The notes: a model not told the origin generated them from the letters alone. A DNA stretch of 57,869 nt from an uncultured Oscillospiraceae bacterium (GCA_934590355.1 CAKTOX010000010.1:1-57869); one strand, 5' to 3'; positions 24,786 through 33,345 are shown, numbered from the stretch's first letter. Numbers and translations are program-made.

Positions 24786-25850
24786 TCAGAACTTGCCTAC
24801 CTGGGCGAGAACGTCCTTAACGTCTTTCATGTACTGATCGACTACGTCCTGACCGATGTCCTTTGCAACGAGCTTCATAACTGCGGGCTGTGCGACCGCT
24901 GCCATCTCGGCTCTTGCGTCTGCGGAAACTTCATTTATCTGCATGCCGTACTTGTCGGCGAGATCGGCGAGGATGAGATCCTCACGCTCGAGGTTGCAGA
25001 AGCGGCTGAATTCCTGTGCGTAGATAGCGCCGGCCTGAACTACCTTCTGATATGCCTGAGGCAGACTGTTGAAGAACTTGAGGTTGCAGACCAGAGGCAT
25101 TGCGTCATAGATGTGGTTGGTGAGGGACAGGTACTTCTGAACCTCATAGAGCTTCTTGTCAGTTACGTTGGCGATGGGGTTCTCCTGCGCGTCAACGACC
25201 TTCTGGGACAGGGAGATGTAGAGCTCGGAGAATGCTACGGGAGTGGGGTTGGCACCAAGTGCGGAGAAGGATTCCATGTGGTTATTGTTCTGCATGGTGC
25301 GCAGCTTAACGCCCTTGAAGTCGGCGACGCTGTTGATAGCGGAAACATTGCTGGTGACCTGGCGCATGCCGTTTTCCATGTAAGCCAGACCCTTGAGGCC
25401 CTGAGCCTCCATCTTATCGAGCAGGTTGGTGCCGACATAGCTGTCGAGAACCATCCATGCCTCGGCGTAGGAGTTGTACACGAAGGGGATGTCCATTACT
25501 TCAAACTCGGGAACGTAGGATACGACCGGCGCGAAGGATGCGACTGCCATTTCAAGGTTGCCCTGAGCAACCTGCTCGAGAGTTTCCTCTTCGCCGCCGA
25601 GCTGACCGGAGGCGCAGACTTCAACCTGGACCTTACCGTTGGTGTGCGACTCAACGTACTTCTCCATCTGATACAGACCGAGAGTTGCGGGGTAAGAGTC
25701 GGAGTTTTCGCAGGCGATACGGATGGTGTAGGTCTCGTCGCCTACATCGTCAGACGCCGTACCGTTGCCGCCGTTGCCGCCATTGCCGCAGGCGCACAGT
25801 GCGAACACCATGACCAGTGCAAGAAGCATAGCAATGATTCTTTTTGACAT
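24786..25850 (-). CDS. dctP: TRAP transporter solute-binding lipoprotein (DctP)
   Basis: A 354-residue DctP-family binding protein with a lipoprotein signal, MSKRIIAMLLALVMVFALCAC (C21 lipidated), and a Gly/Asn linker. GKVQVEVCASGQLGGEEETLEQVAQGNLEM, the central KGVKLRTMQN with the conserved arginine that salt-bridges a carboxylate ligand, and the following SFSALGANPTPVAFSELYIS are family-typical. An anionic carboxylate is therefore the expected ligand. It is encoded between dctM and dctQ; the M-P-Q order differs from the usual P-Q-M. Confidence 0.93.
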   Translation of the reverse strand: MSKRIIAMLLALVMVFALCACGNGGNGGNGTASDDVGDETYTIRIACENSDSYPATLGLYQMEKYVESHTNGKVQVEVCASGQLGGEEETLEQVAQGNLEMAVASFAPVVSYVPEFEVMDIPFVYNSYAEAWMVLDSYVGTNLLDKMEAQGLKGLAYMENGMRQVTSNVSAINSVADFKGVKLRTMQNNNHMESFSALGANPTPVAFSELYISLSQKVVDAQENPIANVTDKKLYEVQKYLSLTNHIYDAMPLVCNLKFFNSLPQAYQKVVQAGAIYAQEFSRFCNLEREDLILADLADKYGMQINEVSADARAEMAAVAQPAVMKLVAKDIGQDVVDQYMKDVKDVLAQVGKF

Positions 25851-25892
25851 TTTCTTTTCTCCTTTTTAAATTATATTTTTAGTTGCTAACGA

Positions 25893-27179
25893 CTATGAGA
25901 GGTAGCCCATAGACCTCGGCAGCCAAAGCGCAAGATCGGGGACGAAGGTGACCAGCAGCAATATGCCGATAGTCATAAGTAGGAATGGCAAAGCTTCTTT
26001 TGCCGTTTCCTCTATGCGCACGCCTGCAATGGGGCTCGTTACGAACAGCGTTACGCCGAAGGGCGGTGTTGCAAGACCTACGACGAGGTTGATGCAGAAT
26101 ACGAGACCGATGTGCAGGGGGTTGATGCCGATAGCCCATGCGATGGGGGCGATGATGGGAGCGAGGATAACGGTGGATGCGTAGTCATCCATGAACATAC
26201 CGCAGATTATGAGCAGTACGTTGACGAGCAGCAGGAACGCCCACTGCGGCATCTGGCTCAGAGGCTCGATGAGGAGGCTCATTACGCGCTCGTTTGCAAT
26301 GCCCCATGCCATTGCGGTGCCCGCACCGGCGAGGATAAGAACAAGACCGGAGGTGGAGGCCGCTTCGATGATCATGTCGGGAATGTCCTTGAGCTTTACG
26401 GAGCGGTTAACGAAGAATGCAATGATGGCACTGTAAACGACTGCAACGCCGGATGCCTCGGTGATGGAGAATATGCCGCTGAATATACCGCCGAGGATTA
26501 TGACCGGAAGGAACAGGGCGGGCAAAGCCTTGAGGGTCGCCTGACCTTTTTCTTTCCAAGTGGATTTGCCGTAGGACGGGTAGCCGCGCTTGACGGCTGT
26601 GCGGTGAGCGATAACGCACTGGGTGAGCGCTATGAGTATTGCCGGGGTGACTGCCGCCATGAACAGACCGGCGATAGAGGTGTTGCCGACTGCGGTGCAG
26701 TACAGGATCATAAGCACGCTCGGCGGCATGATCGGGCCGAGCAGCGAGGCGGAGGACATGACCGCTGCCGAGTATGCCGGCGAGTAGCCCTCCTTCTTCA
26801 TCATAGGAATGAGGAAGACGCCGAGGGAGGCAGCAGATGCGACCGCGAGGCCGACTATCGAGCCCATCAGCAGCGATGCGCCGATGGTGACGATGGCGAT
26901 GGCACCTTTGAAGTTGCCGAACCAGACGTTAACGAATTTGACGAGCGATTCAAGCAGACCGCCGCGCAGCATGAGCTGACCGGTAAGTACGAAAAACGGT
27001 ACCGCGAGGAACGAGAAGCTGTTCATGCCTCCGTACATTTTTATCGCGAGCTGGACAATGTTGAGGTCTGCCGACAGCAGGTAGACCACAGTGGTGATAA
27101 GAAGGTTGTATGCAATGGGCAGACCGATGACCATCAGTGCCAGAAAGCATACTATCATCAGTATCAATGATGTTGACAT
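25893..27179 (-). CDS. dctM: TRAP transporter large permease (DctM)
   Basis: A 428-residue large permease with about 12 hydrophobic segments. The motifs FVLTGQLMLRGGL, SALLGPIMPPSVL-like SLLGPIMPPSVLMILY and LVVGLATPPFGVTLFV are the Na+/substrate-binding signatures of DctM. It is the first gene of the operon, with promoter and a candidate GntR operator at 27253-27266, and diverges from the kinase-enolase gene across 412 bp. It drives Na+-coupled uptake of the carboxylate held by the neighbouring DctP. Confidence 0.95.
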   Translation of the reverse strand: MSTSLILMIVCFLALMVIGLPIAYNLLITTVVYLLSADLNIVQLAIKMYGGMNSFSFLAVPFFVLTGQLMLRGGLLESLVKFVNVWFGNFKGAIAIVTIGASLLMGSIVGLAVASAASLGVFLIPMMKKEGYSPAYSAAVMSSASLLGPIMPPSVLMILYCTAVGNTSIAGLFMAAVTPAILIALTQCVIAHRTAVKRGYPSYGKSTWKEKGQATLKALPALFLPVIILGGIFSGIFSITEASGVAVVYSAIIAFFVNRSVKLKDIPDMIIEAASTSGLVLILAGAGTAMAWGIANERVMSLLIEPLSQMPQWAFLLLVNVLLIICGMFMDDYASTVILAPIIAPIAWAIGINPLHIGLVFCINLVVGLATPPFGVTLFVTSPIAGVRIEETAKEALPFLLMTIGILLLVTFVPDLALWLPRSMGYLS

Positions 27180-27252
27180 AGCTTCTCTCCTTCATAGGCT
27201 CTCAGGGATTTGTGTATGTGTGTTTTGTGGGTACGGCACAGGCTGCCGTGGT

Positions 27253-27266
27253 ATGTATACATTATA
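27253..27266 (-). promoter_or_regulatory. TRAP operon -10 box and palindromic operator
   Basis: On the minus strand TATAAT (27266-27261) overlaps the 10-bp palindrome ATGTATACAT (27262-27253), a shape typical of GntR/FCD-class operators. The GntR gene at 30322-31005 is a candidate ligand-responsive regulator. No good -35 was seen. Confidence 0.5.
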
Positions 27267-27484
27267 GCTTTATCGTGCAAAAAATATATAACAATATTAA
27301 CTTGAAATGAAACAATAATTATTTTAGTATTTTCTGTACAAAATAATACTGCACTTTTTGTGCATAAATCACTATCGCTTTGCGCTTATTTGCGGCAAAA
27401 TCGACAAGTTTTCGGCAATCCCTTTTACAGGCATTTGAAAAATGTAACTCCGTTAACGAGAAAGGACATTATCCGCCGCTTTGT

Positions 27485-27552
27485 TTGACTTTGCATTCAT
27501 TTAACATTATAGTAAAAATATCATTGCGATATATTGCGGAGGCGAAATATCG
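27485..27552 (+). promoter_or_regulatory. Promoter and operator of the kinase-enolase fusion gene
   Basis: TTGACT (27485-27490), 17 bp, TATAGT (27508-27513). Immediately downstream, 27526-27552 carries GCGATAT and ATATCGC as an inverted repeat. The block GCGATATATTGCGG (27526-27539) recurs exactly, in reverse, at 33319-33332 in the promoter of the cyclodeaminase-like gene. The rest of the 27180-27591 gap is A+T-rich without further clear signals. Confidence 0.6.
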
Positions 27553-27591
27553 CGCAAATGCAGTTCACATTACCTGTTGGAGGAATGACAT

Positions 27592-30279
27592 ATGCAGAAA
27601 AAGATCAAGAACCGCGAAGCGCTGCTGTCCCACGGTGACGTCGAGGGCAGAAAAATCGTGCTTGATATCACCGAGAAAACTCTTCAGCATCTCGACGCTT
27701 ATGAGCGCATCAAAAGCATTGCCCATATGGAGGGCGATACGCTGTGCATAGGCTCGCGCCGCTGGGATCTGAGCAAGAAGCGCAACGTGTATCTTCTCGG
27801 CGCCGGCAAGGCCTGCAACCATATGGCGATGGCTATAGATGAGATACTCGGAGAGTATTTGACCCGCGGTATTGCGATAGTTAAAATAAAGGAAGACACC
27901 GACGTGTTCCGCCGCACCGACGTTTTCGTCGGCGGACACCCGCTCCCCAACGAGGAGGGTCTGCGTGCGTGCAAGGAGATAATAAAGCTCGTTGACGGCG
28001 CAAACGAGGATGACCTGTTCATCGTCGTCATAAGCGGCGGCTCCTCCGCTCTTATGAGCTGCCCCATCGAGGGCATCACGCTCCAGGACGAAATAGACAC
28101 GACCGACGTCATGCTCAAGTCCGGCGCGGGCATTTACGAAATAAACGCCATTCGCCGCCACATCTCCGCTATGAACGGCGGTATGCTCGCAAAGCGCATC
28201 CGTGAGCGCGGCGCGGAGCTCATCGGCTTCGGCATCTCCGACGCGGTCGGCACTCCGGCGACAGGCGATATCGGCGAGCCGTACAAAAATTACAAGGGCA
28301 CCCCGATGGGACCGGACCAGACCACCCTCGAGGAGGCGCGTCAGGTCATCCGCGATTACGACGTCGCCGACCGTCTGCCCAAGAGCGTTGTTGATTATAT
28401 AATGAACGTAGGTCCCGAGGGCGAGACACCCAAGGCGTTCCCCGAGAACACCTACTTCCTCATTAACAGTCTGCCCGACTCCTGCCTGACGGCGAAGCGC
28501 ATCTCCGAGGACATGGGCATCCCCGCCATCATCCTCACGTCGTTCCTTGAGGGCGAGGCGAGAGACGTGGGCACGGTGTTTGCCTCCCTTGCACGCGAGA
28601 TACAGAACTACGGCAACCCGATAAAGCCTCCCTGCGTACTGTTGTGCTCGGGCGAAGCGACAACGAAAATCCTTGACAACTCCGTCATAACCGGTCACGG
28701 CGGTCCCGGACAGGAGCTCACGCTCTCTTACTCCATTTCCGCCAAGAAGGCTCCAGGCTGCGTATGCCTGTCCATTGACTCCGAGGGCACGGACGGCACC
28801 ACCGTCGTTGCCGGCGGTATGACCGATTCCACCAGCTACGACTGCGCCTGCGAAAAGGGCATCGACGTTTTCGAGTCCCTGCGCGGCCACGCTTGCTTCG
28901 AAGCTCTTGACGAGATAGGCGACGCGGTGTTCACCGGCAACACCGGCACGAACCTGTGCGATTTTAATATCATGTACGTTCCCGAGCTTCCCGCAAAGAA
29001 GCTCAAGGGCAGCCGCATTAAGAGCGTCCACGCCCGCCAGATCATCGACTGCAAGTGCCGTCCGATGGTGGAGGTAGACGTTGTGACCGAGGACGGCTCC
29101 GTCGGCACCGCCGCGGCTCCCACCGGCTCCTCCGTCGGTATGCACGAGTCCTTCGTTCTGCGCGACAACGATCCCGCAGAGTACGACGGAATGTCCGTAC
29201 ACAAGGCTGTTGCAAACGTCAACGATATAATAGGCCCTGCGCTCATCGGCATGGACACCCTCGACCTCGAGGCGATAGACCGCAAGATGATCGGGCTTGA
29301 CGGCACCGACAACAAGTCCAAGCTCGGCGGCAATGCCATTTACTCCGTTTCCGTCGCGGCATACCGTGCGGCAGCGGCGAGCCTCAAGCGCCCACTGTAT
29401 GATTACGTCGCCGACGGCAACATTAAGACCGTTCCCATTCCTTCCTTCAACGTCCTCAACGGCGGCAACAACGCCGGCATTAAGCAGGCATTCAACGAGT
29501 TCATCGTCATGCCCTACCGCGCAAGCGATATTGAGCAGGCGGTCGAGATAGCCGTCAAGGTGTTTAAGCAGCTCGGAAACGTCATTCGTGACTTCACGGG
29601 CGCTGAGCCTCGCGTCGGCGGCTCCTACGGCTGGTGCGCGCCCTCGGAGGATCCCGAGGTCTGCCTCAAGCTCATTCAGAAGGCCATCGACGACTGCGGC
29701 TACACCGAGCAGTGTGCCTTCGCGCTTGACTGCGCCATGAGCGAAATGTACGACCGTGAGAGCAAGACCTATTACCTCAACGGTAAGCAGATCACGAGCG
29801 ACGAGCTCATTGCATACGTCAAGGCGCTCACCGAGAAGTACAACTTCGTGTTCATCGAGGATATGCTCGACGAGGACGACTGGGACGGCTTCGAAAAAGC
29901 GCATAAGGAGATAAATCGCACCTTCATAATCGCCGACGACTTCACCGTTTCAAATCCCGAGCGTATCCGCAAGGCGTATGAGCGCGACAGTATCGACGGC
30001 TTCATTCTCAAGCCCAATCAGGTCGGCACCATTTCCGAGGCGATGGAATCGCACCGCTTTGCAAGCGAGCACGGTCTGTTCTCGATAACCTCCGGCCGCA
30101 GCGGCGGCGTTGTGGGCGACGTGGTCATGGATCTTGCCGTCGGCCTTCAGATACCGTTTATAAAGAACGGCTGCCCACGCTCCGGCGAGAGGATCGACAA
30201 GCTCAACTTCCTCATGCGCGTCAAGGATTCCTACCCCGGCTGCCACATGGCAAAGATAGACGACATCGTGAGATTCTGA
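27592..30279 (+). CDS. Glycerate-2-kinase-like/enolase-like fusion protein
   Basis: An 895-residue fusion. Residues 1-465 are a DUF4147/MOFRL (GckA-type) glycerate kinase: LLGAGKACNHMA (K73), GGHPLPNEEGLRA, ISGGSSAL and YEINAIRRHIS. The usual GRGGRNQE motif reads GHGGPGQE (368-375). Residues 475-895 are an enolase: D713, E756 and D782 match the metal ligands, K807 and K858 the catalytic lysines, E636 yeast E168, and S514 the mobile-loop serine. The equivalents of yeast H159, E211 and H373 are N627, S678 and G835. GK product 2-phosphoglycerate is the enolase substrate, so the fusion is logical, but both active sites are altered and a different hydroxy acid is likely. It diverges from the TRAP-LarA operon. 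GGAGG precedes the ATG, and no frameshift lies between the domains. Confidence 0.88.
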   Translation: MQKKIKNREALLSHGDVEGRKIVLDITEKTLQHLDAYERIKSIAHMEGDTLCIGSRRWDLSKKRNVYLLGAGKACNHMAMAIDEILGEYLTRGIAIVKIKEDTDVFRRTDVFVGGHPLPNEEGLRACKEIIKLVDGANEDDLFIVVISGGSSALMSCPIEGITLQDEIDTTDVMLKSGAGIYEINAIRRHISAMNGGMLAKRIRERGAELIGFGISDAVGTPATGDIGEPYKNYKGTPMGPDQTTLEEARQVIRDYDVADRLPKSVVDYIMNVGPEGETPKAFPENTYFLINSLPDSCLTAKRISEDMGIPAIILTSFLEGEARDVGTVFASLAREIQNYGNPIKPPCVLLCSGEATTKILDNSVITGHGGPGQELTLSYSISAKKAPGCVCLSIDSEGTDGTTVVAGGMTDSTSYDCACEKGIDVFESLRGHACFEALDEIGDAVFTGNTGTNLCDFNIMYVPELPAKKLKGSRIKSVHARQIIDCKCRPMVEVDVVTEDGSVGTAAAPTGSSVGMHESFVLRDNDPAEYDGMSVHKAVANVNDIIGPALIGMDTLDLEAIDRKMIGLDGTDNKSKLGGNAIYSVSVAAYRAAAASLKRPLYDYVADGNIKTVPIPSFNVLNGGNNAGIKQAFNEFIVMPYRASDIEQAVEIAVKVFKQLGNVIRDFTGAEPRVGGSYGWCAPSEDPEVCLKLIQKAIDDCGYTEQCAFALDCAMSEMYDRESKTYYLNGKQITSDELIAYVKALTEKYNFVFIEDMLDEDDWDGFEKAHKEINRTFIIADDFTVSNPERIRKAYERDSIDGFILKPNQVGTISEAMESHRFASEHGLFSITSGRSGGVVGDVVMDLAVGLQIPFIKNGCPRSGERIDKLNFLMRVKDSYPGCHMAKIDDIVRF

Positions 30280-30284
30280 GATAT

Positions 30285-30320
30285 AAAAAGCTCCCGCATC
30301 ATATGATGCGGGAGCTTTTT
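30285..30320. terminator. Bidirectional terminator
   Basis: AAAAAGCTCCCGCATC pairs with GATGCGGGAGCTTTTT around ATAT; it serves the fusion gene and the convergent GntR gene. Confidence 0.95.
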
Positions 30321-30321
30321 G

Positions 30322-31005
30322 CTACTGTGCCGTACCCTTCCCGTCGTTTACGGCTTTTATTACGAGCATGGAATAGTTCCAGTTGTTTTTCATGGCAAGC
30401 TCCGCGCCGAATGGGTCCTTTATACGGAAGCACTCTATCATCAGCTTATGATCGTTATACGAGGTGCCCATGGTGTTGTCGCGGAAGAACATATAATCAA
30501 GCCGCGCAATGTGGACCCAAAGCGCTGAGCAGAATTCGTCAATGTATTCGTTGCCCGCTATTTCGAGTATCTTCTGATGGAAGTCTTTATCCGCTATGAG
30601 TATGCTCTCGGCGTCGTTATTCTGTTCGCTGAGAACTCCGAACACGGCGTTTAGCTCCTCAAGCTCTTTAATATCCTTCGGCGTTGCCTTATCGACCGCA
30701 AGGCGCACCGCAAGGCACTGAAGCGTCAGCATGGGGAGATAATAGCTTTCGATATCGTCCAGCGAAAGCTCCGCAACGACGGTGGCTCTGCCGGGGTAGG
30801 TGAAGATGAGCTTCTGCTGCTCAAGCATTTTGAGCACCTCGCGCACGGGAGTTCTGCTGACGTTAAAATACTCCGCGATCTCGGTGTCGGATATTTTTTC
30901 GCCGGGGCGAAGCTGCATGACCGTTATCCAGTGCTGCATGGTTTCGAGAATTTCGGCCTTTGTGGGCGTACCCTCAAAGGCGTTCGGGCAATTGGGAAGC
31001 GGCAT
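30322..31005 (-). CDS. GntR-family regulator, FCD (FadR) subfamily
   Basis: A 227-residue transcription factor. The N-terminal winged helix reads LRPGEKISDTEIAEYFNVSR, then TPVREVLKMLEQQKLI, and the C-terminal all-helical FCD domain has the metal-binding pattern DKDFHQKILEIAGN (D and H) with later histidines in LWVHIARLDY and NDHKLMIE. FCD domains commonly sense small organic acids through a bound metal. It lies convergent to the kinase-enolase gene and is a natural candidate regulator of the TRAP-racemase operon, whose promoter has the palindrome ATGTATACAT. Confidence 0.9.
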   Translation of the reverse strand: MPLPNCPNAFEGTPTKAEILETMQHWITVMQLRPGEKISDTEIAEYFNVSRTPVREVLKMLEQQKLIFTYPGRATVVAELSLDDIESYYLPMLTLQCLAVRLAVDKATPKDIKELEELNAVFGVLSEQNNDAESILIADKDFHQKILEIAGNEYIDEFCSALWVHIARLDYMFFRDNTMGTSYNDHKLMIECFRIKDPFGAELAMKNNWNYSMLVIKAVNDGKGTAQ

Positions 31006-31151
31006 AATATTTCTCCGTAAATCTACATTATATTAACTGATTATATCATTGCAAAATCGGCTCGTCAAATCATAACTTGCAAAAATCTATGTAATAATGT
31101 ATTATAAGTATCAGGGAGTATTTTTTAGAACATAGGGAAGGATTGGTTGTC

Positions 31152-31994
31152 ATGCTTTTCACCTCCAAGGTAAGCGCAGCCTACGGAGCACTGACACATT
31201 CGCAGAAAATAGTCGCAAATTACGTTGACGAAAACTACGAGGACATCGCATTTTCGACGCTCGAGGAGCTGGCGGAAAAGATCGGCGTGAGCACAACGAC
31301 GGTAATTCGCTTTGCCCGAGCGCTGGATTATTCCGGATTTTCGGAAATGCAGGACAGCATCAAAAAGGAGATACAGACCAAGGGCTCATTGCCGGATAGG
31401 CTCGAGCGAGCGGCGGTATCTTCCGGAAATGATCTGCTGGAGGAGGCATTCTCGACGGACATAAAAAACATTCAGCTCACCCTTGCCGGACTTCAGGCGG
31501 GCGAGCTTGAAAGGGCCATCGAGATGATAAGCGATGCGCGCAATATCTACGTTCTCGGTATGCGCAGCAGCTTTTCGCTGGCGCACTACATGGTGTCGCG
31601 TCTTGGCGAAATCAAGCGCAACGTGCATTTTATCCAGACGACGGGGCTCATCTATCCCGAGGAGATAGTTTCCGCGGAGGCCGGCGACGTGTGCATTGCG
31701 TATATTTTCCCTCGCTACTCGCGCATAGGAATCAATATTCTCGCGTGGATGCGCAGCCGCGGCATAAAGGTCGTACTGTTCACATCGAATAATGATCTGC
31801 CTGTCAAGGCATACGGCGACGTGTGCTTTAACTGTTCGATAAAAAGCGTTTCCTGCAAAAACTCGCTGACGGCGCCGATGTGCCTGACGAATTACCTCGT
31901 TGCGGAGCTCGCTCTGCGAAACTACGAGGAAGCGCACGAGGTGCTCTCGCGCACGGAGGAAATACTCAGTACGGGCTTCTACCTCGGAATATAA
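31152..31994 (+). CDS. RpiR/MurR-family regulator with SIS domain
   Basis: A 280-residue protein: an N-terminal RpiR-type HTH (LTHSQKIVANYVDENYEDIA, then FSTLEELAEKIGVSTTTVIR) and a C-terminal SIS domain at about 125-250 (ARNIYVLGMRSSFSLAHYMV). SIS domains bind phosphosugars or related phosphorylated ligands. GGAAGGA at 31136-31142 selects ATG 31152 rather than the TTG at 31143. The ligand could be a phosphorylated product of the kinase-enolase pathway (inference), but no target is proven. Confidence 0.9.
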   Translation: MLFTSKVSAAYGALTHSQKIVANYVDENYEDIAFSTLEELAEKIGVSTTTVIRFARALDYSGFSEMQDSIKKEIQTKGSLPDRLERAAVSSGNDLLEEAFSTDIKNIQLTLAGLQAGELERAIEMISDARNIYVLGMRSSFSLAHYMVSRLGEIKRNVHFIQTTGLIYPEEIVSAEAGDVCIAYIFPRYSRIGINILAWMRSRGIKVVLFTSNNDLPVKAYGDVCFNCSIKSVSCKNSLTAPMCLTNYLVAELALRNYEEAHEVLSRTEEILSTGFYLGI

Positions 31995-32013
31995 AACCAC
32001 ATATTAAAACAAT

Positions 32014-32079
32014 AAAAAGGTGGTCGATGACCACCTTTTTTGCGCACATAAAGCGGAGGCTTGCACCTCCGCTTTATGT
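32014..32079. terminator. Tandem hairpins between rpiR and the cyclodeaminase-like gene
   Basis: The first, AAAAAGGTGGT-CGATG-ACCACCTTTTT (32014-32041), is a bidirectional terminator. The second, ACATAAAGCGGAGG/CCTCCGCTTTATGT (32046-32079), has no T-run of its own and lies 27 bases past the stop of the minus-strand gene. Confidence 0.85.
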
Positions 32080-32106
32080 TGCGGTAAATAATTTAGAAGG
32101 AGAATG

Positions 32107-33261
32107 TTACTCGCACTGTGCAGGATTTTCCCAGAGCAGGAGCTTGGTGCCGATGCCCTTGTCGAGCGCGGTCTGATACAGGTCGTAGCCGAGGCCAAGG
32201 TCGAATACGCTCATGCCGCAGGCGATGAAGCAGATGATGTCGTCATCGCTTGTACGACCCTGCTGCTGACCCATGATGATCTTGCCGATGGCCAGAGCGT
32301 CGTCAAGCTGCTCCTTCTTACCGAGGTCGATAAGATGGTAGATGGGGCCGCCGATGACGCCGGCGTAGTACTCTTCCTTATCGCCGGTTGCGATCGCGTC
32401 CTCAACGTATGCGTGGTGCAGACCGATGTGGTCGTAAACGACCTTCATCTTGGTCCACAGACCGCCGTTCTTGTCATACTCGCCGCCCTCTTCCTGGTCG
32501 AAGTGCACGGGGCCGGATGCAAGGATGGTGCAGCCGGGCTTTACCCATTCGCCCTTGATATTCAGGAATGCGGTGCGGGATGCGGCAACGGAGATGACGT
32601 CTGCCTGACGAACTGCCGTTTCGAGATCGGACTCGACGACTGCCTCAACGCCGTATGCCTCGCGGACATGAGCTGCCAGCTTTTCGGCGGGAGCGGGGGA
32701 GTGGTTGTTGCAGATGACCTTCTTGACGTTGGGAAGCTGGGTGATGATGTTGTCAAGGCAGGAGGTGCCGATGGCGCCGCAGCCGATGCACAGCAGAACC
32801 TCTGCGTCCTTACGGGCGAGGTAGCGTGCGGCGACGCCGGGAACTGCGCCCGTGCGGGCTGCACTGAGGAGGTTAGCGCTCATGTATGCGATGGGTTCGC
32901 CGGTGTCCTTGTTGTTGAGGGTGACCATCAGAACGCTGCGGGGCAGACCCTTTTTCTTGTTTGCGGCGTTCGAGCCGTACCACTTCTGACCGCAAATGTC
33001 AAATCTGCCGCCGAGGTAGGCGGGCATTGCGACGAAGCGGCGGTCGGGACCGGCGACGGGCATGTTGGGGAATTCGCTCTCCTGGGGGAATACTATATAC
33101 ATACCGTGGTTGTTGTGGTTGTTGCCGCCCATGAGGTAATCGCCCTTTGCGAGAAGGGTGAAAACTTCCTCGGCGTTGTCGATGCACTTTCTTGCATCAA
33201 GGACTCCGGCAGCGATGGTGTCGGGCTCGGACAGGTACAGAAATTCAGTTTTATGAGCCAT
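32107..33261 (-). CDS. Ornithine cyclodeaminase/mu-crystallin family protein
   Basis: A 384-residue NAD(P)-dependent protein of the OCD/mu-crystallin family. The Rossmann motif is CIGCGAIGTSCLDNI, preceded by MSANLLSAARTGAVPGVAARYLA, the family's conserved region. The frame opens at 33456, but GGAG placed before ATG 33261 gives MAHKTEFLYLSEPDTIAAGV. At the N-terminus an unusual His/Asn-rich stretch, GGNNHNNHGMY, may bind metal. Members deaminate, reduce or oxidise amino or imino acids; some clostridial entries carry the label tyramine oxidase subunit B, which I recall only weakly. Its promoter shares a 14-bp motif with the kinase-enolase gene. Confidence 0.82.
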   Translation of the reverse strand: MAHKTEFLYLSEPDTIAAGVLDARKCIDNAEEVFTLLAKGDYLMGGNNHNNHGMYIVFPQESEFPNMPVAGPDRRFVAMPAYLGGRFDICGQKWYGSNAANKKKGLPRSVLMVTLNNKDTGEPIAYMSANLLSAARTGAVPGVAARYLARKDAEVLLCIGCGAIGTSCLDNIITQLPNVKKVICNNHSPAPAEKLAAHVREAYGVEAVVESDLETAVRQADVISVAASRTAFLNIKGEWVKPGCTILASGPVHFDQEEGGEYDKNGGLWTKMKVVYDHIGLHHAYVEDAIATGDKEEYYAGVIGGPIYHLIDLGKKEQLDDALAIGKIIMGQQQGRTSDDDIICFIACGMSVFDLGLGYDLYQTALDKGIGTKLLLWENPAQCE

Positions 33262-33311
33262 GATGGTTCTCCTTTCGGTCGATCGGGACTGTCCCGTAAT
33301 TTTTCGTTTCG

Positions 33312-33345
33312 GGCGATACCGCAATATATCGCCTTGCGATATATC
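33312..33345 (-). promoter_or_regulatory. Operator-like repeats in the cyclodeaminase-like gene promoter
   Basis: CCGCAATATATCGC (33319-33332) is the exact reverse complement of 27526-27539, and TTGCGATATAT (33334-33344) repeats 27524-27534. The two half-sites face each other. On the minus strand a TTGACT (about 33379-33374) with TAATTT 17 bp later lies just upstream, so the site is placed like a repressor block, as at the fusion gene. Confidence 0.55.

Noticed and set aside
27565..29904. A 779-codon open frame on the minus strand across the kinase-enolase gene
   Set aside because: It mirrors the codon bias of the plus-strand gene, has no family motif and no ribosome binding site. The plus frame carries complete kinase and enolase motifs.
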